The position numbers were made by a program, and so were the translations under genes. Source: Paracoccaceae bacterium (GTDB lineage Bacteria > Pseudomonadota > Alphaproteobacteria > Rhodobacterales > Rhodobacteraceae). From it: a stretch of 6,942 nt of DNA. Within the stretch, counting starts at the first letter, position 1; each line of letters begins with the position of its first letter. The stretch spans positions 1-6,942 of the forward strand of contig JALORM010000158.1 of the NCBI GenBank assembly GCA_025458985.1. The letters run 5' to 3'. Shown here one piece after another: positions 6,745 through 6,942 of this stretch. The notes under the pieces were generated by a model that saw only the letters and a program-made list of their open reading frames with translations, did not search any database and had not been told where the DNA came from.

Positions 6745-6802
6745 GGGCGGATGTCGGGGGTGATCATCGTCGCCGGGCCAGTCACGTCTGAAGATGCCTT
6801 CG

Positions 6803-6817
6803 CGCCTGTGGCAGGCG
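6803..6817 (+). terminator. Short hairpin downstream of matB, doubtful terminator
   Basis: CGCCTG and CAGGCG form a 6-bp stem around a 3-base loop, flanked by TT and AA that could extend it past a 2-base bulge. It is 58 bases after the matB stop. No run of T follows, so intrinsic termination is not well supported. Confidence 0.2.
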
Positions 6818-6845
6818 AACGATCCCCGCGACGGCCCGGCGCGCG

Positions 6846-6882
6846 GCTGCCCGGTTGACAGCCGCGACGCGGCCCGGGCAGC
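6846..6882 (+). terminator. GC-rich inverted repeat, possible operon-end hairpin
   Basis: GCTGCCCGG (6846-6854) and CCGGGCAGC (6874-6882) are perfect 9-base inverted repeats with a 19-base loop. A smaller one, TGGCCG/CGGCCA (6886-6891 and 6898-6903), follows at once. Neither has a T-run, so they may be mRNA-stabilising structures or chance pairs in GC-rich DNA. Confidence 0.25.
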
Positions 6883-6942
6883 GGATGGCCGCCCAGACGG
6901 CCAGCCGCTTTGGTGACGCTCGCGCGCAGATCGAGCTCTTCC

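Larger units (their letters stand above)
6745..6942. other. Non-coding or unrecognised sequence downstream of matB
   Basis: No convincing gene is present. A 35-codon frame runs from an ATG at 6751 to 6858, beginning MSGVIIVAGPVT with a GAGGGCGG stretch directly before it, but third-position GC preference fades after about 13 codons. On the minus strand a frame is open from the right edge to a TGA at 6782-6784 (52 codons, arginine- and alanine-rich), with no recognisable motif. Two or three GC-rich hairpins are listed separately. Confidence 0.4.

Noticed and set aside
6782..6942. C terminus of a convergent minus-strand gene
   Set aside because: 52 codons are open to the edge with fairly high third-position GC, but the arginine/alanine-rich peptide has no motif and such open frames are common in DNA of this GC content.

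Overview
The window is very GC-rich, with strong G/C preference at third codon positions and GGAGG-type ribosome binding sites. Together with the protein sequences this suggests an alphaproteobacterium, probably of the Rhodobacterales; that assignment rests on sequence style and remembered family resemblance, not on a search. It is a segment of an inositol (cyclitol) catabolism locus built as two divergent operons around a 92-base intergenic region (2492-2583).

Leftward operon (minus strand, first gene at 2491): a 376-residue Gfo/Idh/MocA dehydrogenase; a 296-residue IolE/IolI-like TIM-barrel isomerase or dehydratase that overlaps it by 4 bases; then a second Gfo/Idh/MocA dehydrogenase that runs off the left edge. 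The set looks suited to oxidising an inositol isomer or related polyol and converting the keto product.

Rightward operon (plus strand, from 2584): iolC (5-dehydro-2-deoxygluconokinase, GTG start), iolB (5-deoxy-glucuronate isomerase), a class II aldolase likely to cleave the IolC product to dihydroxyacetone phosphate and malonate semialdehyde, and matB (malonyl-CoA synthetase). IolG, IolD and IolA are not in the window. A perfect 16-bp palindrome of LacI-family type lies in the divergent region and overlaps a candidate iolC promoter, so one repressor may control both operons.

The main oddity is that the last two genes are damaged while the first 5.1 kb is intact. The aldolase has a one-base frameshift in a C-run near its C terminus. 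matB has lost 5 bases and, about 270 bases later, roughly 70 bases. The two matB lesions restore the original frame, so an open frame of 478 codons survives, but about 88 central residues are scrambled and two core adenylation motifs are lost. This is either real decay of the operon's 3' end or localised sequence/assembly error. The last 198 bases hold only weak hairpins and a doubtful 35-codon reading frame. I see no mobile element, RNA gene, CRISPR array or clearly new system.
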